From: Chloroflexota bacterium
Lineage (GTDB): Bacteria > Chloroflexota > Dormibacteria > Dormibacterales > Dormibacteraceae
Direction: 5' to 3'
Assembly: GCA_005887685.1 (NCBI GenBank)
Contig: VBHJ01000082.1
Location: 1-44,070 of the forward strand
DNA: 44,070 nt
In this document: positions 22,331 through 29,760 of the stretch, piece after piece
How the letters are laid out: each line of letters begins with the position of its first letter
Numbering within the stretch: the first letter of the stretch is position 1
Made by a program: the position numbers and the translations under genes
Notes under the pieces: generated by a model
The model's input: the letters and a program-made list of their open reading frames with translations, nothing else
Told to the model about the DNA's origin: nothing
Databases searched by the model: none

Positions 22331-22813
22331 GTGCTGCAGGTAGGGGACCAAGCGCCCGACTTCAAGCTGCCGACCACGGGCGGGCAGGAGCTGACACTGG
22401 GCGACGCGCTCGAGAAATATCGAGCGCTCGTGTTTTTGTTCTATGTCCTCGACTTCACGGGTGGTTGAAGGACAGAGCTGACCGAGTTTCGGTCCAGGAA
22501 CGACGATGCGGTGGCAAACGGTGTTGGCATTTACGCGATCAGCGTCGATTCGGTTTTCTCGCATCAAGCTTTTGCCAAGGAGCTCGGCGGGCTGCCCTTC
22601 GACCTGATCGGCGATTTCGAGCGCAAGATGGTGACCGACTACGGCGTGCGCCGCGACGACGTTGCCGGCTACTCGGGCATGGCGCGCCGCACCATCTTCA
22701 TCATCGACCGCAGCAGAGTGATCCGATGGACGTGGGTCGCGAAGCGCGAAGAGCCCCAGCCCGACTACGACGCGGTGATCGCGGAAGCGAAGCGGATCGC
22801 GAGCGGCGCATGA
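22331..22813 (+). CDS. Peroxiredoxin (AhpC/TSA family), probable selenoprotein with Sec46 encoded by UGA
   Basis: The frame from GTG 22331 to TGA 22811-22813 encodes a complete 160-residue peroxiredoxin interrupted only by TGA at 22466-22468. Before it: VGDQAPDFKLPTTGG and FYVLDFTGG. After it: RTELTEFRSRNDD, IYAISVDSVFSHQAF, FDLIGDFERKMVTDYGV, ARRTIFIIDRS. The UGA falls on the peroxidatic Cys of the DFTGGC-x-x-ELTEFR motif, and the protein contains no cysteine. A hairpin with loop G lies 17 nt downstream. Selenocysteine insertion would give a one-Sec peroxidase reducing peroxides; without it only 45 residues form. The last bases overlap the DinB start (ATGA). A Cys-to-stop mutation is the alternative. 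selA, selB, selC and selD are not in the window. Confidence 0.85.
22469..22497 (+). promoter_or_regulatory. Candidate bacterial SECIS element after the peroxiredoxin UGA
   Basis: Immediately after the UGA, bases 22480-22485 (GACCGA) pair with 22489-22494 (TCGGTC) around the loop GTT (22486-22488). CT at 22478-22479 pairs with AG at 22496-22497, leaving C22495 bulged. Seventeen bases separate the UGA from the loop, and the first loop base is G. Both fit the published bacterial SECIS rule (16-37 nt, G in the first two loop positions). Confidence 0.7.
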
Positions 22814-23319
22814 GCGCGCCCAACAACGTTGTCGAACCGATCGAAAAATCGTGGAAAGAGCTCAACCAGCTGGTCGAGTCGCTCGGGCCGATGGGCCTGA
22901 CCATGACCGGCCCCGATGGTTGGGCGGTCAAAGACCACCTGGTCCACGTCGCCGCGTGGGAGCACTCGTTGATCGCATTGCTCGACGGGTCAGATCGCAG
23001 GTCGGCCATGGGCATCGGCCCGGAAGCGAGCGAAACGGATTCGATCAACGCGGCCGTGTGGTCGCTGCACAGGGAAGAGAAACCCGAGCAAGCACTGGCG
23101 TACTTTCGGCAGACACACACTTTGCTGATGAAGCTCCTGGGCGGGATGAGCGACTCCGACCTGGCGCTTCCGTACAACCACTACCAGCGGAACGACCCGC
23201 GCGACCCCGGCGACGACCGGCCCGCGCTGGATTGGGTGGCGGGCAACACCTACGAGCACTACGCCGAGCACATCACGTGGATCAATCAGCTGATGAGCAA
23301 GTCCAGCACGTCGCGCTGA
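22810..23319 (+). CDS. DinB/YfiT-family four-helix protein
   Basis: A 169-residue protein of the DinB-like family of metal-binding four-helix bundles, which include thiol S-transferases and mycothiol-dependent isomerases. The metal histidines are at HLVHVAAWEHSL (about 38-49) and YEHYAEHITWINQL near the C-terminus, and the family phrase GWAVKDHLVHVAAWE is intact. It is coupled to the peroxiredoxin by an ATGA overlap, so a redox or thiol-related task is plausible but not shown. The 3' end overlaps the convergent pxpC by 34 bases. Confidence 0.88.
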   Translation: MSAPNNVVEPIEKSWKELNQLVESLGPMGLTMTGPDGWAVKDHLVHVAAWEHSLIALLDGSDRRSAMGIGPEASETDSINAAVWSLHREEKPEQALAYFRQTHTLLMKLLGGMSDSDLALPYNHYQRNDPRDPGDDRPALDWVAGNTYEHYAEHITWINQLMSKSSTSR

Positions 23320-24218
23320 GCCGCCCGCATCCGCAGGGCTTCATCGATCGGCGTTTCGGCAAATCGGACCTCGTCGCCGGGCGCCAGCTGCGCGGCGACG
23401 GGAATCGATGCGCTCGCCACCGTGAGCACCATCGGGTATCCGCCGGCCGTCTGGTGGTCGGCCATGAGCAGGATTGGCTGCCCGCCGGCGGGCACCTGCA
23501 CCACACCCGCGACCAGGCCGAACGACAGCAGCTCGTCGCCAGGCGCCTCGAGGGGCGGACCTTCGAGCCGGTAGCCCATGCGATTGGAGTCGTGGCTCAC
23601 GGTAAACGTCGAGCCCAGAAGCGCCTCACGCGATTCGACGTGCAGGCGCGTGAAGTGAGGCCCCGGGATCGCGTGCAGGATGCGGTCGGCGTACCGCGGC
23701 TGGAGCCCATCGGCGAGGCTTCGCCCCGCGACAAGTGGACCTGACGGCTCACCGGCCGAGACCACATCGCCCGCGACCAGCGCGCGCCCGTTCATCCCTC
23801 CCCGGGCGCACATCAGGTTGGTCGACATCGACCCCAGCCAGCGATCCGCCACGATGCCACCGGCGACAGCGATGTACGCGCGCGCACCGGCGCGGCGCCC
23901 ACCGAATGTCAGCTGATCCCCAGCGCTGAGGAAGAAACCGGTCCACATCGGGGCCGCGGCGCCGTTGACGAGGGGCTGAAAGTCGGCGCCCGCGATCGCC
24001 ACCAGACGCGGACCCTCGGCGACCAGGTGCGGCCCGCTGAGCGTGCACTCGAGTGTGGCAGCGCCGCGATCGTTGCCCACGATGAGATTTGCCGCCGTGT
24101 GCGCGAAGCGGTCCATGGCACCCCCGGGTGGCACGCCAGACGCGACCGCCTGCGGCCGCCCGATGTCCTGGATGGTCGTCAACAGACCAGGCCGGATGAC
24201 GCGGAAAACCTCGGTCAT
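23286..24218 (-). CDS. pxpC: 5-oxoprolinase subunit C (biotin-dependent carboxyltransferase-like)
   Basis: The larger partner of PxpB in the 5-oxoprolinase complex, homologous to the allophanate hydrolase AHS2 domain. The 310-residue protein begins MTEVFRVIRPGLLTTIQDIGR and contains GVPPGGAMDRFAHTAANLIVGND, ARAYIAVAGGI, SHDSNRMGYRLEGPPL and ILLMADHQTAGGYP, all typical. The frame is open upstream, but ATG 24218 overlaps the pxpB stop as ATGA and fits the family start. Confidence 0.94.
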   Translation of the reverse strand: MTEVFRVIRPGLLTTIQDIGRPQAVASGVPPGGAMDRFAHTAANLIVGNDRGAATLECTLSGPHLVAEGPRLVAIAGADFQPLVNGAAAPMWTGFFLSAGDQLTFGGRRAGARAYIAVAGGIVADRWLGSMSTNLMCARGGMNGRALVAGDVVSAGEPSGPLVAGRSLADGLQPRYADRILHAIPGPHFTRLHVESREALLGSTFTVSHDSNRMGYRLEGPPLEAPGDELLSFGLVAGVVQVPAGGQPILLMADHQTAGGYPMVLTVASASIPVAAQLAPGDEVRFAETPIDEALRMRAAQRDVLDLLIS

Positions 24219-24871
24219 TCGCCGACCGAGAAGAACTTCACCCGGTCGCCAGCTCGAAAAAGCGAGGGAGGGTCCGAATCGGGAAGAAAGAGCTTGACCG
24301 AGGTGCGGCCGATGAGATGCCACCCACCCGGGCTTACCAGCGGGTAGATACCTGTCTGATGGCCCGCGATGGCCACCGAACCCGCAGGCACCTGGGTCCG
24401 CGGCACGGGCCGCCGCGGGAGGGCGAGCTCGTCGGGCAGCGGCCCGAGGTAGGCCCAGCCGGGCACGAAGCCGACCAGGAACACGCGGTAGATCGGGCGT
24501 CCATGGAGCTCGATCACCTGGTGGGTCGAGAGGCCCAGCTGCAGCGCCACGGCGTACAGGTCCGGACCGTCGTAGACGACCGGGATCCTGTGCAAGCGGC
24601 CAGGTTCGTCCAGGGGCGGACGCTTCGTGGCGAGGCGGTTGATCGCCGCGGCTAGGGCTTGGTGCGTGATCTGGTCGGGGTCGAAGTGCACGGTGACACT
24701 GGCGTGTCCGGCCACGGCCTGACGGACGTCGCGCCGTTTTTTCAGTGCAGCGGCAAGGGCGATGGCACGCGTGTTGAGCGCCGTGTCGAGCTTCGTGCCC
24801 AGCTCGGCGAGGACCGCCGTGTCACCGAGCGGATGGACGCGGACCCTCACGGTGGAGTGCTGCGGCGGCAT
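24215..24871 (-). CDS. pxpB: 5-oxoprolinase subunit B
   Basis: The AHS1-type partner of PxpC. The 218-residue protein shows HPLGDTAVLAELG near the start, VTVHFDPDQ, HRIPVVYDGPDL, VFLVGFVPGWAYLGPLP, PRTQVPAGSVAIAGHQTGIYP and SPGGWHLIGRT. It is coupled to pxpC. Its start region overlaps the 3' end of the upstream DUF4013 membrane-protein gene by 50 bases, which may mean that ATG 24871 is right and the membrane-protein tail is long, or that a later start is used. Confidence 0.94.
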   Translation of the reverse strand: MPPQHSTVRVRVHPLGDTAVLAELGTKLDTALNTRAIALAAALKKRRDVRQAVAGHASVTVHFDPDQITHQALAAAINRLATKRPPLDEPGRLHRIPVVYDGPDLYAVALQLGLSTHQVIELHGRPIYRVFLVGFVPGWAYLGPLPDELALPRRPVPRTQVPAGSVAIAGHQTGIYPLVSPGGWHLIGRTSVKLFLPDSDPPSLFRAGDRVKFFSVGE

Positions 24872-25454
24872 GTGCGCTCACAAGGATGGCGTAGAACACG
24901 CCGGGAACGAGTCCGAAGCAGAGCAGCCCGACGCACGCGATCCCGATCGCCCACGCGGTGACGATCGCGGCGGCCGTCACATTCCACGTCATGAAGTCGC
25001 GCCGCACACCGCGCAGCGCGGCTCGGACGTCGAACAGATCGCGTGGAGCACCGCTCGCCGCAAACGCCGCGGTCGCGTGAGGGATGACGGCGAGGGCGAC
25101 GAGTCCCCACGGCAGTGCGAGCACCAGCAGGGCGATCACATGGGCGTACGGCTCTCCGTGCGTCGCCCCGTGGAGTGCAGCCGCCAGCGGGTTGAGTGCG
25201 ATCGCGTATGGCAGCAACGTCAGCATCACCAGGAGGGATGTCCAGAATCCGTCTGACAGCAACCGGAGCGAGATCCGCCACGGCGGTGGCCCCCCGTGAG
25301 GGTCCTGCTCCGCTGCCCGCGTCGCCGCGATCGCGTAACCCAGCAGCGGGATGAACAGCACCGGAAGGAAGAGAACGCTGAAAAAGCCCGGGATCCAGGT
25401 CGACTTCCAGCTTGCGCGAAACGGCCACGCGAACGAGTCGGCGACCAGCCTCAC
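24822..25454 (-). CDS. DUF4013-like integral membrane protein
   Basis: A 210-residue protein with about five or six hydrophobic helices, including FFSVLFLPVLFIPLLGYAIA, VIALLVLALPWGLVALAVI and a C-terminal ACVGLLCFGLVPGVFYAILV. The layout (N-terminal SWKSTWIPGFFS, PPPWRISLRLLSDGF loop, GVRRDFMTWNV, C-terminal GLVPGVFY) resembles DUF4013. Function unknown; it may be a membrane-organising or sensor partner. The start is GTG 25454; the gene lies downstream of the HTH regulator on the same strand, 58 bases away. Confidence 0.7.
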   Translation of the reverse strand: MRLVADSFAWPFRASWKSTWIPGFFSVLFLPVLFIPLLGYAIAATRAAEQDPHGGPPPWRISLRLLSDGFWTSLLVMLTLLPYAIALNPLAAALHGATHGEPYAHVIALLVLALPWGLVALAVIPHATAAFAASGAPRDLFDVRAALRGVRRDFMTWNVTAAAIVTAWAIGIACVGLLCFGLVPGVFYAILVSAHAAAALHREGPRPSAR

Positions 25455-25512
25455 GCGGCAACCATAAGGCTCGGAATAATCGCTCCAGCGCGGCCCGCGC
25501 TAGGGCACGCGC

Positions 25513-26181
25513 CTACTGGGCTTGAGCCTCGAGCTCGTCTCCCAGAAGGTTCTCCTGCAGCATGTAGGCGCATCCGTACGGGTCGCGGAACCCAAGCGCC
25601 TTCACGCTCACGTTCATCTCGGTATGCAGGAAAAGCCCTTCGATGATGCCGGCGTGGAACCGGCAGATCACGGGCGCGCGTCTGCACACCTCGGCGAACA
25701 GGCAGTTGGTGCAGTGGATGATGCCGCCTCGATCCATGTCGTACTCCGAGCCCATCTCCTGCATCGGCTCGAGCGCCGCCACCGGTGACTTCGCGCCCGG
25801 CATTGATATCGCCTCTCCGAAGCTCCGGCCGGCCCGCCGCACCGCGTGGCTGCCGACGTCGCCCAGCTCGTCGAAGGCGCGGGCGAGGGATTCCCCCACG
25901 ATGTCATAGCGCCGCATCGGGTGGCTGATCTGCACCGGGCCGCCCGTGAGCTTGTAGATCTTGGCCGGCTTGCCCGGTAGGCCGCGCCGGTGGGCGACTT
26001 CAAGGTAGCCCAGCGCCACCAGGCGTTCCAGGTGCTCAAAGGCCACTGAACGATGAACACCGGATTCGCGCGCAACGTCCTCGACGCTCCGAGGTTTCCG
26101 GTCGGCGTAGAAGCGAAGAAGGATGTCGCGCCGCGTGAAGTCACGTAGCGCCCCCAGGGCGCGCTCCATGTCCCCAGCCAT
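25513..26181 (-). CDS. HTH transcriptional regulator with C-terminal Cys cluster
   Basis: A 222-residue regulator. The N-terminal winged helix (about 8-80) shows RRDILLRFYAD, SVEDVARESGVHRSVAFEHLERLVALGYLEV and RRGLPGKPAKIYKLT, as in the ArsR/SufR-like group. The C-terminal domain has HCTNCLFAEVC and APVICRFHAGIIEGLF, four cysteines and a His placed like the metal or Fe-S site of SufR-type proteins (NCPFxxLA...VC...LL). It may sense iron-sulfur status or redox stress (inference). ATG 26181 (MAGDMERAL) is chosen although the frame opens further upstream; the GGDEF gene is divergent, 126 bases away. Confidence 0.85.
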   Translation of the reverse strand: MAGDMERALGALRDFTRRDILLRFYADRKPRSVEDVARESGVHRSVAFEHLERLVALGYLEVAHRRGLPGKPAKIYKLTGGPVQISHPMRRYDIVGESLARAFDELGDVGSHAVRRAGRSFGEAISMPGAKSPVAALEPMQEMGSEYDMDRGGIIHCTNCLFAEVCRRAPVICRFHAGIIEGLFLHTEMNVSVKALGFRDPYGCAYMLQENLLGDELEAQAQ

Positions 26182-26307
26182 CTTTTCGCAGCATAGAACG
26201 CGTATGGAAGGTTTGTCGGCTACAGAGACAAGAATTGGAGCGTCTGTTCGATTGATAATGGAGGGAGCGCGGGTCCCTCGGGACCCCGCATCGGGGGGTG
26301 ATTCGAG

Positions 26308-27348
26308 ATGACGGCCGCGAGGTGGTCGTGGAGAACGATCGGCGCTCTGGCGGCGGCGGGCTATCTCGCCGTGCCCGTGCCTCCCGTGCCCATACCGTCC
26401 CTTCATCCCGCGCCGGTGGCCCTTCCTTCACCGTCGCTTCCGGCAGTGGTGGCGACGCCATCGCTTCCGGCGATCACTGCGCTGCCCACGCAGATTCCGG
26501 CGACAGCCGCCCCCACCCAGGGGGCGAGCGGCGGCGGGTCCCTTCCGGCCGGTAACGCGGGGAATACCGCGGGCGCCACGAACCGGCCCACCGCCAACCC
26601 CAGCCGAGGCATCGCGATCCCGTTCACCGCGATTTACGTGTCCTCGCCCCTGGACATCGCATTGCTCGGGGCGCTCGTGACGCTTCCACTCCTGTTCGGA
26701 ATCTGGATGCTTCTTTTCGGCAGAACCTTCGCCGAGGCGCGGCGCGCGCGCGATGCCCAGGTGAGGCTGATGCTCGCCGCCGACCTGGGGCTGAGGCCTC
26801 GAGATCTCACATCGATGAGCACGCGCGCGCTGTTCGGGCTGCGCGAGAAGTCGGCGTTCGACGAGCTGACCGGCGTGCTGCGGAGGGCCGCGGGCATCTC
26901 CGCCGCGGAGCGGGAGATCGTGCGCTCGCGCCGCCACGGTTTGCCGCTGACGGTGGCCTTCGTCGATCTCGACGGGCTGAAGGAGGAAAACGACAGCCAC
27001 GGCCATCCCGCCGGGGACGCCTTGCTTCGTGGCCTGATCCAGGCTCTGAAGGACGGCCTTCGCGCCGAGGACGTGGTGTTTCGCTATGGAGGCGATGAGT
27101 TCGTCTGCGTTCTGCCCGACACGACCACCAAGCGGGCGCGGATCCGGCTGAGCGAGATTCAGATGGAGGCGGCCAAGGCCGGCGTTCGCTTCTGCGTGGG
27201 TGTGGCCCAGCTCCAGAAGTCGGACGACGTGGTGTCGATTTTTGCCCGCGCCGACAGCGACCTGTACGAGTTCAAGGCCAACCGGGGAGAGATCGTGCAG
27301 CTCCGGTCGGCCGACCAGCAGCGTGGAGCGACGGCCTCGGGCACCTGA
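26308..27348 (+). CDS. Membrane-bound GGDEF-domain diguanylate cyclase
   Basis: Makes cyclic di-GMP from two GTP. The 346-residue protein has an N-terminal hydrophobic segment, a Pro/Ala/Thr-rich extracytoplasmic stretch (about 22-105), one membrane helix (about 112-135: LDIALLGALVTLPLLFGIWM), and a GGDEF domain (about 190-335) with FVDLDGLKEENDSHGHPAGD and the active-site FRYGGDEFV, so catalysis is expected. An RxxD inhibitory site was not seen in the five residues before GGDEF. A strong GGGGGGTGA ribosome site precedes ATG 26308. No PDE or effector gene is adjacent. Confidence 0.92.
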   Translation: MTAARWSWRTIGALAAAGYLAVPVPPVPIPSLHPAPVALPSPSLPAVVATPSLPAITALPTQIPATAAPTQGASGGGSLPAGNAGNTAGATNRPTANPSRGIAIPFTAIYVSSPLDIALLGALVTLPLLFGIWMLLFGRTFAEARRARDAQVRLMLAADLGLRPRDLTSMSTRALFGLREKSAFDELTGVLRRAAGISAAEREIVRSRRHGLPLTVAFVDLDGLKEENDSHGHPAGDALLRGLIQALKDGLRAEDVVFRYGGDEFVCVLPDTTTKRARIRLSEIQMEAAKAGVRFCVGVAQLQKSDDVVSIFARADSDLYEFKANRGEIVQLRSADQQRGATASGT

Positions 27349-27368
27349 GCCCCAAAGCCGAATCAGTG

Positions 27369-27392
27369 TTTAGTGGGTTGAAACCCGCTAAA
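27369..27392 (+). terminator. Hairpin between the GGDEF gene and the liv operon
   Basis: Arms TTTAGTGGGT (27369-27378) and ACCCGCTAAA (27383-27392) pair fully if one G-U is allowed, around the loop TGAA. It is placed 20 bases after the diguanylate-cyclase stop, so it likely ends that transcript. There is no clear T-run after it, so it could also be a processing or leader structure of the liv operon. Confidence 0.5.
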
Positions 27393-27489
27393 TAGTGCGG
27401 TGAATTCGGGTACAGGCTGGTACTCGCGCGTATCTGACAGAGGGAAGGGGGGTCTTTGCTGACCAACACCCTCAAGGGGGAGTGCCTGG

Positions 27490-28851
27490 ATGTCACGGGG
27501 CTTCCGAGAACGCATCGCGGTTTCGCTGCTCGGGGCGGCGCTTGTCATGGGAGCCGTGCTTGGTGTCATGACCGTCAGGTCTTTCACCCAGCCGGCCTCC
27601 ACCTCGCTGGTGTCCCAGGGCCAGGTGTCGGGCGCACAGGCCGGCGCCAGCCCGGCCGCCATGCCTGGCGCTCCCGGCACGGGCGGCGCTCCATCGGGTG
27701 GCAGTGGAGGCGCGGTGAGCGGCGGCACGATCACGATCGGCGGCTTTTTCGACATCACGGGACCAGTTGACTCATCGGTCGAGCGCGACACCGTGCGCGC
27801 CTACATGCAGGCGGTCAACGCCTCAGGCGGCATCAACGGCCGGCAGGTTCAGTACGTGTGGTGCGACTCGAAATACGACGCCAGCTCGGCCCACGCGTGC
27901 GCCCAGTACCTGATCTCGCAGAACGTGCTCGCGGTGGTCGGCCTCACGGCGCCGCTGGGCGAGAACAACGAGATCAGGACGCTGACCTCGCAGGGCATCC
28001 CGGTCATCGGCGGCCTCGGCACGCCGGCCGAGTACACAGATCCTCTGGCCTTCCCGACCTCCGCCAACTTCTACCGCTACGGCACGGCGATCGCCGATGA
28101 GGCACGGTCGCTCGGCGCGAAGCATCCCGCGGTGGTCGTCCTCGGCGACGTGCCTTGGGTGCACCCTGTCGAGGCAAACCTTCTCAACCGCCTCGCGGCC
28201 GACGGCATCGGCTACACGGACGTCGAGGAGGTGTCGGCGACCCAGGCCAACTACACGTCGACTGTTTTCAATCTCCAGCACTCCCACCATGGCCCGAGCG
28301 GCGGCGGCGCCTCGCCGAACTATTCGTGCGCCGCGGGCGACCGGTCGTGCCCGGACTACGTCATCGCCGCCCTCGACCCGTTCAGCTATCACCGTCTGTT
28401 CGACGCCATGGAAGCGGCCAACTGGTACCCCGGTGTCCTCGGGGCGGGGCTGGACAAGTTCAACGTGCAGAAGTCGTACGACGGGGAGCTGCGCAACGCG
28501 CATTCGCTGGTGCCCTTCCTTTCTCCTTACGACCACCAGGGCAACGCCACGGTGCGCCAGTACCTCGGTACTGTGCAGCATTTCTATCCGGGTCAGTTCC
28601 AGGCGCTCGACATCTACACGCAGCACGCCTGGACCGCGGCGATGGTTTTTGTGGAGGCGGCGCGCAAGGCCGGGAAGAACTTGTCGCGCGACTCATTGGT
28701 GCAGGCGCTGGACGGCATACAAGAATTCCAGACCGGATGGTCGGTGCCGTTGTCCTACGGCTCAGGCAACCATGACCCGAACCGTTGCTTCACCTACACG
28801 GCGAACAACGGCAACGGCTGGCACACGACGTCCGGTTGGGTCTGCACGTGA
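27490..28851 (+). CDS. Branched-chain amino-acid-type ABC transporter substrate-binding protein
   Basis: A 453-residue Leu/Ile/Val-binding-family (Peripla_BP_6) protein. An N-terminal membrane segment (VSLLGAALVMGAVLGVM) serves as signal or anchor; no lipobox Cys is seen. A Gly/Ala/Pro/Ser-rich linker (about 38-78) precedes the binding fold that begins ITIGGFFDITGPVDSSVERDTVRAY. VNASGGINGRQV, CDSKYDASSAHACAQYL and VLAVVGLTAPLGENNEI match the family. A PNYSCAAGDRSCPDY insertion may add a disulfide. It is first in an operon with two permeases and a fused ATPase. The ligand is unknown: amino acids, amides or aromatic acids are possible. Confidence 0.9.
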   Translation: MSRGFRERIAVSLLGAALVMGAVLGVMTVRSFTQPASTSLVSQGQVSGAQAGASPAAMPGAPGTGGAPSGGSGGAVSGGTITIGGFFDITGPVDSSVERDTVRAYMQAVNASGGINGRQVQYVWCDSKYDASSAHACAQYLISQNVLAVVGLTAPLGENNEIRTLTSQGIPVIGGLGTPAEYTDPLAFPTSANFYRYGTAIADEARSLGAKHPAVVVLGDVPWVHPVEANLLNRLAADGIGYTDVEEVSATQANYTSTVFNLQHSHHGPSGGGASPNYSCAAGDRSCPDYVIAALDPFSYHRLFDAMEAANWYPGVLGAGLDKFNVQKSYDGELRNAHSLVPFLSPYDHQGNATVRQYLGTVQHFYPGQFQALDIYTQHAWTAAMVFVEAARKAGKNLSRDSLVQALDGIQEFQTGWSVPLSYGSGNHDPNRCFTYTANNGNGWHTTSGWVCT

Positions 28852-28863
28852 CGGCGTAAGCGG

Positions 28864-29760
28864 ATGGGTGCATTCGCGGCGTACACGATCATCGGCCTGG
28901 GCCTGGGAGGCATCTTCTCCCTGGCCGCGCTCGGCATCGTCCTCATCTACCGCACGACCGGCGTCCTCAACTTCGCCCACGGGGCGATGGGCATGTTCTC
29001 GACGTTTGTCGCGTGGCAGGTCTTCTACGGATGGTCGCATCCGTTCTGGCCCACCTGGCTCTCGACCCTGCTCGCCGTCCTCGCCGGACTGATCTTCGCG
29101 GCGATCATGGGGCTGACCCTGGAGTTCGCGGTATTCCGCTGGGTCCGGACGCGAGAGCCCGTCGTGAAGGCGGTCATCACCATCGGCGTTTTGCTGGCTC
29201 TGCAGTCGGCCGCCTCGCTGATCTGGAAGAACAACCAGTACCACCTGCCGATCTATCTCGCGCCGCAGCAGGCGACATTCCAGCTCGCGGGCGTGCCCAT
29301 CGGAGCCAACTACATCGTCATCGTCGTGATGGCGCTCGGACTTGCCTTCGGCCTGGGCGCCTTCCTGCGCTACACGAGCTTCGGCCGCGCGATGAGGGCG
29401 GTGTCCGACAGCCCGACCTCGGCGTCGCTGTGGGGCGTCCCGGTCAACAAGGTGAGCGCGGTGAGCTGGATGCTGGGCAGCCTGGTGGCGGCGCTGGCCG
29501 GGATCCTGATCACCCCGTTCATCAACTTCGACACCACGAGCCTGACCCTGCTGATCATCGACGCCCTCGCGGCAGCTCTGATCGGCGGCCTCGTCTCGCT
29601 GCCCCTCACGGTGCTGGGAGGCTTCGTCCTCGGCCTGCTGGAGACCTATCCGACCATCTGGATCCAGTCGCTCGGATTTCCACGACTCGTCGCGCTGCTC
29701 GTGATCATCGCCGTCCTGATCGTCCGCAATCCGCGCGGTTTCGCGGTGGTGGCGAAGTGA
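28864..29760 (+). CDS. livH: Branched-chain amino-acid-type ABC permease (LivH-like)
   Basis: A 298-residue inner-membrane permease of the LivH type with about eight helices: IIGLGLGGIFSLAALGIVLIY at the start, FAHGAMGMFSTFVAW (the N-F-A-hydrophobic G family stretch), the cytoplasmic coupling loop TSFGRAMRAVSDSPTSASLWGVPVNKV with the EAA-like region, and ALIGGLVSLPLTVLGGFVLGLLE near the end. It begins 13 bases after the binding-protein stop, and its stop is coupled to livM by GTGA. Confidence 0.93.
   Translation: MGAFAAYTIIGLGLGGIFSLAALGIVLIYRTTGVLNFAHGAMGMFSTFVAWQVFYGWSHPFWPTWLSTLLAVLAGLIFAAIMGLTLEFAVFRWVRTREPVVKAVITIGVLLALQSAASLIWKNNQYHLPIYLAPQQATFQLAGVPIGANYIVIVVMALGLAFGLGAFLRYTSFGRAMRAVSDSPTSASLWGVPVNKVSAVSWMLGSLVAALAGILITPFINFDTTSLTLLIIDALAAALIGGLVSLPLTVLGGFVLGLLETYPTIWIQSLGFPRLVALLVIIAVLIVRNPRGFAVVAK

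Noticed and set aside
22331-22813. General reassignment of TGA to a sense codon in this genome
   Set aside because: TGA is used as a normal terminator in many genes here (folP, folK, thiE, livH, livM, pxpC), so only local recoding is reasonable.
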